Source: Spirochaetia bacterium (lineage in GTDB: Bacteria > Spirochaetota > Spirochaetia > Treponematales > Breznakiellaceae). From it: a stretch of DNA of 9,533 bases. Below are positions 5,681 through 9,533 of the stretch, piece by piece. Position 1 is the first letter of the stretch; the number at the start of each line of letters is the position of its first letter. The position numbers and the translations under genes were made by a program. The notes under the pieces are model-generated. The model saw only the letters and a program-made list of their open reading frames with translations, searched no databases and was not told the DNA's origin. Where the stretch lies: NCBI GenBank assembly GCA_026002025.1, contig BOAU01000077.1:1-9533 (forward strand), written 5' to 3'.

Positions 5681-7910
5681 TTATTTCGAGACCGACGATG
5701 TCACCAAGGGTTACGACGGGAGCCTGATGCTGCGGATACTCTCCTGGCTCAAACCTTACCGGACCCTGGTTGTTACCACGATCATTGCTTTACTCGTTTC
5801 CACTCTTGGGGAACTCTATATTCCGATCCTTCAGCAGCAGGTTATTGACGGGGCTATTTTGGCCCGGTTTCTTTGTTTGAAGAATTTAACCACAGAGGAC
5901 ACAGAGGGAGCACAGAGTCCACAGAGAAGAAAAGAAGATATGGATACTCCTCTTCCCTCTGTGCCCTCCGTGTTAAACTCTGTGTCCTCTGTGGTTATTT
6001 CTTCCGAGTCACAGCTTACCCTGAAAGATCTTACCGCGAAGAAGGGCGCCATTAGAATTGGGGACCGGCTTTTTATTCCGCAGAATCAGGATGTGAAAAT
6101 TTCTGCCAGGGCCGAAACTGAGCTTAAGGCCGCTGGCATTCTGGAAGAGACCGAATGGTATGCCTTTAAGATGAAAGAAAACAGTAATGTTGTTAAGTTC
6201 ATAGAAGATCATGAAACATTGTTCCTGCGAGGAGAAAAGCAAGGGGAATGGATTGCGGCGGCTATCAAAAAAACGGATCTTGCCGCGCTGGATGCAAAAG
6301 AAATTGCCCTTATCCGATCCGCCGATATTTCCGCCATAAAGCGGGGAGCGGTGATATTTTTAGTAACACTGTTTCTGGTGTTTGCCTTCACCTTTGTCCA
6401 GACCTGGACCACCAACCTGATGGGTCAGCGGGTGATGAAGGATATCCGGCTCGCGCTTTTCAAAAAGACCGCGTCCCAGTCCACAGCGTTTCTGTCACGG
6501 CACCCGGTGGGCCGCATTGTAACCCGGCTCACCGGGGATGTGGAAACGATCAACGAATTTTTTACCTCCGTCCTGGTGGCCTTCCTCAAGGATCTTTCGA
6601 TCATGATAGGGGTGCTGATCACCCTGTTTATCCTTTCGCCCGCTCTGGCCCTGGTGGTCATCATCATCCTGCCGCCGGTGTTGGCCATCACCCTGATAAG
6701 CCGTGTCAAGGCGCGGGACGCCTTCCGCCGCCAGCGCACCGCGTCATCCCGGGTGTACGCCTACCTTGCGGAACGGCTTGCGGGGATGCAGGTGGTTCAG
6801 CTTTTCCGGGGGGAAAAGAAGAGCCGCCGGGAATTTGCCGAGCGGAATGGGGAACTGCTTGATGCAAACCTGGGGGAAATGTACGTGTTCGCCATCTTCC
6901 GCCCCATCGTGGAATGGCTTGCGACTTTTACTGCCGCCGCGGTGATCGTGGTGGGGAGCAGCATGGTGCTGTCCCTCTCCCTTTCCCTGGGGGTGCTTAT
7001 CGCCTTTATCAACCTGGTACAGATGTTCTACGCGCCGGTGACGGATATCGCGGAAAAGTATACCCTCCTGCAATCCGCCATGGCCGGAAGTGAGCGGGTC
7101 TTCGCCCTCCTCGACACGGAAGAGCATATTCCCAACGAAGGGAAGCATTCGATTGAAGGGATGGTACGGGGTCATATCGAATTTGATGATGTGCATTTTT
7201 CTTATAAAACCGGGGAAGAAATTCTGAAGGGCCTCAGTTTTACGGTGAACCCCGGCGAGACCGCCGCCATTGTGGGCTATACCGGGGCGGGAAAAACCAC
7301 CATCACCAATGTGCTTGCCCGGCTCTGGGATATTGATTCAGGGGTGATACGGCTGGACGGAATTCCGGTAAAGGATATCCCCCTGGACGAGCTGCGCCGC
7401 TCCGTGCTGCCGGTTTTACAAGATGTGTTTCTATTTTCCGGTACCGTGGCGGACAATATCAGGCTGGGGCTGTCCATTACGGATGACGAGGTGATCGAAG
7501 CCGCAAAGGCGGTCCACGCCGATGAATTTATTTCCCGGCTTCCCGAGGGCTACCGGACCCTGCTCTCCGAAGGGGCAACCAACATTTCTTCCGGCCAGCG
7601 GCAGCTTATCAGCTTTGCCCGGGTCATCGCCCATAATCCCGCGATTGTGATCCTTGACGAGGCAACCAGTTCCATCGACACCGAAACCGAACACCTGATA
7701 CAGCTGGGGATGCAGCGGGTCCTTGCGGGGCGGACATCCATCGTTATTGCCCACCGGCTAAGCACCATCCGCAACGCCGATCGCATCCTGGTGCTTTCAG
7801 GCGGGCGGCTGGTGGAGCAGGGCAAGCATCAGGAACTCATTGCAAAGGACGGGCTCTATGCGGGGCTGTACCGGCTGCAATATGAAAATAATGAAATGAG
7901 GGATGATTAA
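5673..7910 (+). CDS. ABC exporter half-transporter with long extracytoplasmic loop, subunit with degenerate signature (BmrD/YheH-like)
   Basis: This is a 745-residue type I ABC exporter half. The first helix is at about 31-55. A very long loop (about 63-221) separates it from the second helix, which starts near 222 (IKRGAVIFLVTLFLVFAFTF). The remaining helices and coupling segments follow (GQRVMKDIRLALFKK, then FLSRHPVGRIVTRLTGD). The nucleotide-binding domain has Walker A GYTGAGKTT (535-543), Q-loop in VLQDVFLF, signature ISSGQ (638-642) instead of LSGGQ, Walker B VILDEATSSID with Asp662 and catalytic Glu663, and switch His694. The intact Walker B with a deviant signature complements the previous subunit: one canonical and one degenerate ATP site in a heterodimer. 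About 38 loop residues (72-109) are encoded by an inserted inverted repeat. The rest of the loop (about 120 residues) resembles in position the extracellular domain I recall for BmrD. ATG 5673 was chosen over ATG 5643 on ribosome-binding grounds. Substrate unknown. Confidence 0.93.
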   Translation: MADYFETDDVTKGYDGSLMLRILSWLKPYRTLVVTTIIALLVSTLGELYIPILQQQVIDGAILARFLCLKNLTTEDTEGAQSPQRRKEDMDTPLPSVPSVLNSVSSVVISSESQLTLKDLTAKKGAIRIGDRLFIPQNQDVKISARAETELKAAGILEETEWYAFKMKENSNVVKFIEDHETLFLRGEKQGEWIAAAIKKTDLAALDAKEIALIRSADISAIKRGAVIFLVTLFLVFAFTFVQTWTTNLMGQRVMKDIRLALFKKTASQSTAFLSRHPVGRIVTRLTGDVETINEFFTSVLVAFLKDLSIMIGVLITLFILSPALALVVIIILPPVLAITLISRVKARDAFRRQRTASSRVYAYLAERLAGMQVVQLFRGEKKSRREFAERNGELLDANLGEMYVFAIFRPIVEWLATFTAAAVIVVGSSMVLSLSLSLGVLIAFINLVQMFYAPVTDIAEKYTLLQSAMAGSERVFALLDTEEHIPNEGKHSIEGMVRGHIEFDDVHFSYKTGEEILKGLSFTVNPGETAAIVGYTGAGKTTITNVLARLWDIDSGVIRLDGIPVKDIPLDELRRSVLPVLQDVFLFSGTVADNIRLGLSITDDEVIEAAKAVHADEFISRLPEGYRTLLSEGATNISSGQRQLISFARVIAHNPAIVILDEATSSIDTETEHLIQLGMQRVLAGRTSIVIAHRLSTIRNADRILVLSGGRLVEQGKHQELIAKDGLYAGLYRLQYENNEMRDD
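5887..5997. repeat. Hairpin-forming inverted-repeat (MITE/REP-like) element inserted in frame in a coding sequence
   Basis: Positions 5887-5906 and 5978-5997 are perfect 20-bp inverted repeats starting TAACCACAGAGG. The left arm carries CACAGAG at 5891, 5900, 5911 and 5920. The right arm carries CTCTGTG at 5957, 5978 and 5987, plus a one-mismatch copy at 5966. The copy spacing is nearly mirror-symmetric (9, 11, 9 against 9, 12, 9). Weaker pairing extends outward to about 5879 and 6005 (GAAGAA against TTCTTCC, one base offset). The central 30 nt are unpaired. It encodes no transposase, and I see no clear target duplication. The 111 bp equal 37 codons, so the host frame stays open: residues 72-109 read LTTEDTEGAQ...PSVPSVLNSVSSVVI. 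In the next frame it reads NHRGHRGSTESTEKK, a familiar spurious peptide of dispersed repeats in many environmental bacteria. It probably moves in trans or spreads by recombination. Confidence 0.85.
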
Positions 7911-7915
7911 ATTTT

Positions 7916-8425
7916 ATGGTAAAACACATTTATTTGGCCGGGGGTTGTTTTTGGGGAACGGAAAAGTACCTTTCCCTTATTCCGGGGATTATTGAAACCG
8001 ATGTGGGTTATGCCAACGGCCGCACCGCCAATCCCTCGTATGAAGAGGTCTGTCATAATGACACCGGCCATGCGGAGACGGTCCGCCTTGCCTACGACAG
8101 CGGCAAGCTTGCGCTCCCCTTTTTGCTGGATCTCTTTTACGGGGCCATTGACCCCACCTCGGTAAACCGTCAGGGCCACGATGAAGGAATACAGTACCGC
8201 ACGGGTATTTATTATGTTGATGATGAAGACCGGCCGGTGATCCTTGAATCAATTGCCGCCCTGCAAAGCAAATATCAAAAGCCCATCGCAGTGGAGGTAA
8301 AGAAACTGGAGAATTATTACCTTGCCGAAGAATACCATCAAAAGTACCTGGAAAAGAACCCCGCCGGTTATTGCCATATCGGGAACGATACCCTGAAAAA
8401 ACTACAAGAGAGGATAAAACTATGA
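7916..8425 (+). CDS. msrA: Peptide methionine-S-sulfoxide reductase MsrA
   Basis: MsrA reduces the S-epimer of methionine sulfoxide in proteins and free methionine, using thioredoxin as electron donor, in the cytosol. The 169-residue product is a stand-alone MsrA domain with normal length for the short form. The active site GGCFWGTE places the nucleophile at Cys11. Family residues follow in order: GYANGRTANPSYEEV (31-45), GHAE with Glu54, RQGHDEGIQYRTGIYY (85-100), and YYLAEEYHQKYLEKNP ending in GYCHI. Cys153 in that last motif is a candidate resolving cysteine; the only other Cys is Cys46. There is no MsrB domain or neighbouring msrB, so the R-epimer must be handled elsewhere or not at all. 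ATG 7916 lies 5 nt after the transporter stop, with GAGGGA at 7898-7903 as a rather distant ribosome-binding site. The stop overlaps the next ATG by 4 nt (ATGA). Confidence 0.97.
   Translation: MVKHIYLAGGCFWGTEKYLSLIPGIIETDVGYANGRTANPSYEEVCHNDTGHAETVRLAYDSGKLALPFLLDLFYGAIDPTSVNRQGHDEGIQYRTGIYYVDDEDRPVILESIAALQSKYQKPIAVEVKKLENYYLAEEYHQKYLEKNPAGYCHIGNDTLKKLQERIKL
8408..8424 (+). promoter_or_regulatory. Ribosome-binding site of the GH20 gene inside msrA
   Basis: GAGAGGA at 8408-8414 sits 7 nt before ATG 8422, inside the last codons of msrA. It is one of the clearest Shine-Dalgarno matches in the window and fixes the GH20 start at the ATGA overlap. Confidence 0.65.
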
Positions 8426-9533
8426 ATCAAACCTATGCACTTGTTCCCCAGCCTGTTTCTGTCAAACAGGGTGAAGGATTTTTTCAATGCCGCGGTGTCC
8501 CGGTTATTGCCGGCGACAGTATTTTCAAAAATGAAATTGATACGGTTTCAGCGCAGTTCCGCGCCGATTGGGAAGGATGCGGGTGTGCCGATAATACCGG
8601 CGGGGCAGCGGGCAAAATCTTCTGCAAAAAAGAGGACCTTACCGGTTTGGGGAATGAGGCCTACCGGCTCCTGATTAAAGAGGATGCCGTCACGGTAAGC
8701 GCCGGTTCGGGCGCGGGCATCTACAACGGGCTGCAAAGCTTGCGGCAGTTGTTTCTTGGCAGGCGTGACAGGTCTGTTTCAATCCCCTGCGGTGAAATTG
8801 AGGACCAGCCCCGCTTCGGGTGGCGGGGGCTCATGCTGGATTGTTCCCGTTATTTTTATTCCGTAGAATTCATTAAACGCCTGATCGACACCCTTTCCCT
8901 GCACCATATCAATGTGTTCCACTGGCACCTGACCGATGATCAGGGCTGGCGCCTGCCAATAAAGGAATATCCCCTGCTTACCGAAATCGGGTCCAGGCGG
9001 CGGGAACACCGGCAGCATAATCGTTTTTCCGGGGGCTTTTATACCGAAGATGATATCCGCTCAGTCATTGCCTTTGCAACGGCCCGCCATGTGGAGGTAG
9101 TGCCCGAGGTGGACCTTCCCGGCCATGCCAGCGCCATCCTTGCCGCCTATCCCGGCCTGGGCTGCACCGGCGGCCCCTATCAGGTGGAAGATAGATTCGG
9201 CATTTTCGAGGACGTGCTCTGCGCGGGGAATGACGGCATCTTCGATCTGGCTGCCGCAGCCTTTGATACCCTGGCCCGGCTTTTCCCTTCGGCCTATGTG
9301 CACATCGGCGGGGATGAAGTACGGTTCAACAACTGGAACGAATGTCCCAAATGCAAAAAACGGCTCGCTGAAACAGGGCTTAAAACTCCGCAGGAACTGC
9401 AAAGCTGGATCACCGTGCGGCTTGCAAAAATGCTCGCGGAACGGGGAAAGACCGCCATCGGCTGGGATGAGGTATTGGAAGATACCGAGCAGTACAGGCT
9501 GCCGAAGGATGTGGTGGTCCAGTCATGGCGGGG
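8422..9533 (+). CDS. Glycoside hydrolase family 20 beta-N-acetylhexosaminidase (3' end outside window)
   Basis: The frame is open from ATG 8422 to the window end, giving 370 residues and no stop. GH20 enzymes remove terminal beta-linked GlcNAc or GalNAc by substrate-assisted catalysis. Residues about 5-125 fit the N-terminal alpha/beta GH20b domain. The catalytic barrel starts at about 128 (DQPRFGWRGLMLDCSRYF). Conserved segments follow: HHINVFHWHLTDDQGWRLPI (161-180), VPEVDLPGHA with Glu229, Asp231 and His235, and HIGGDEV, where Asp298 (orients the acetamido group) and Glu299 (acid/base) are the catalytic pair. The CPKC pair follows, then GWDE and the truncated VVQSWRG with a conserved Trp. 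The active site is therefore complete as far as visible. The N-terminus MNQTYALVPQPVSV has no signal peptide or lipobox, suggesting a cytosolic enzyme acting on imported chitooligosaccharides or recycled glycans. ATG overlaps the msrA stop by 4 nt, so expression is probably coupled to msrA. Confidence 0.96.
   Translation, partial: MNQTYALVPQPVSVKQGEGFFQCRGVPVIAGDSIFKNEIDTVSAQFRADWEGCGCADNTGGAAGKIFCKKEDLTGLGNEAYRLLIKEDAVTVSAGSGAGIYNGLQSLRQLFLGRRDRSVSIPCGEIEDQPRFGWRGLMLDCSRYFYSVEFIKRLIDTLSLHHINVFHWHLTDDQGWRLPIKEYPLLTEIGSRRREHRQHNRFSGGFYTEDDIRSVIAFATARHVEVVPEVDLPGHASAILAAYPGLGCTGGPYQVEDRFGIFEDVLCAGNDGIFDLAAAAFDTLARLFPSAYVHIGGDEVRFNNWNECPKCKKRLAETGLKTPQELQSWITVRLAKMLAERGKTAIGWDEVLEDTEQYRLPKDVVVQSWR

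Noticed and set aside
5891..5993. Repeated CACAGAG/CTCTGTG heptamers as a possible CRISPR or iteron array
   Set aside because: The repeats are 7 bp with 2-5 bp between them and are arranged as two mirror-image arms. This is one palindromic element, not repeat-spacer units or an origin; no cas or replication genes are nearby.
5978..6003. Right arm of the inverted repeat as an intrinsic terminator
   Set aside because: The stem is not followed by a run of T; the sequence after it is TTTCTTCCGAG, and it lies deep within an open coding frame.
5873..6055. Small + strand ORF reading FNHRGHRGSTESTEKK...
   Set aside because: It is the out-of-frame translation of the inverted-repeat element inside the ABC gene. 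Such NHRGHRG peptides are well-known spurious predictions; there is no ribosome-binding site and the ABC frame covers the whole region.
6248..6862. 204-codon + strand ORF in another frame of the second ABC gene
   Set aside because: The translation is rich in His, Pro, Gly and Cys, typical of an off-frame shadow; the ABC frame is continuous and has all its motifs.
7890..7920. Possible separate promoter for msrA
   Set aside because: Only 5 nt separate the transporter stop from the msrA start, and no convincing -35/-10 pair could be picked out in the preceding coding sequence by eye.
8435..8674. 79-codon + strand ORF after msrA
   Set aside because: It is a shadow of the GH20 frame, which starts at ATG 8422 with a strong ribosome-binding site and continues to the window end.

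Overview
The window is a stretch of bacterial chromosome in which almost every base is coding. All genes lie on the + strand and follow each other with 1 to 8 nt overlaps or gaps of 5 to 10 nt. Moderately high GC, the NAD kinase–recN–(unknown helical protein)–paired ABC exporter order, and the character of the proteins suggest a spirochaete of the Treponema group, possibly a gut-associated one. This assignment comes from memory of gene content and not from a search, so it is moderate confidence.

Layout from left to right: (1) the last 90 codons of a DegT/DnrJ/EryC1/StrS-type PLP aminotransferase; (2) NAD kinase; (3) DNA repair ATPase RecN; (4) a cytosolic, helical, cysteine-free protein of unknown function; (5) and (6) two ABC exporter half-transporters that together look like a heterodimeric multidrug-type exporter with one degenerate ATP site; (7) peptide methionine sulfoxide reductase MsrA; (8) the first 370 codons of a GH20 beta-N-acetylhexosaminidase, cut by the window end. 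Stop and start codons are interlocked (TAATG twice, ATGA once, and two 8-nt overlaps). No internal promoter or terminator is evident, so the genes are probably co-transcribed and in large part translationally coupled. There is no gene-free stretch longer than about 10 nt.

The most notable structure is a hairpin-forming inverted-repeat element of about 111 to 127 bp (perfect 20-bp terminal arms, four CACAGAG heptamers per arm). It sits inside the second ABC half-transporter and keeps the reading frame open. It adds about 38 residues to the loop between the first two membrane helices, which is already long. It resembles the dispersed element often seen translated as 'NHRGHRGxTE...' in environmental genomes. 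Here it is read in a different frame and so forms part of a real protein.

Functionally the cluster mixes NADP supply (NAD kinase), DNA double-strand break repair (RecN), export (ABC pair), repair of oxidised methionine (MsrA) and amino-sugar release (GH20). NAD kinase and MsrA can be linked through NADPH-dependent thioredoxin recycling, but that is inference. I see no phage, IS transposase, CRISPR array, tRNA or rRNA in the window.
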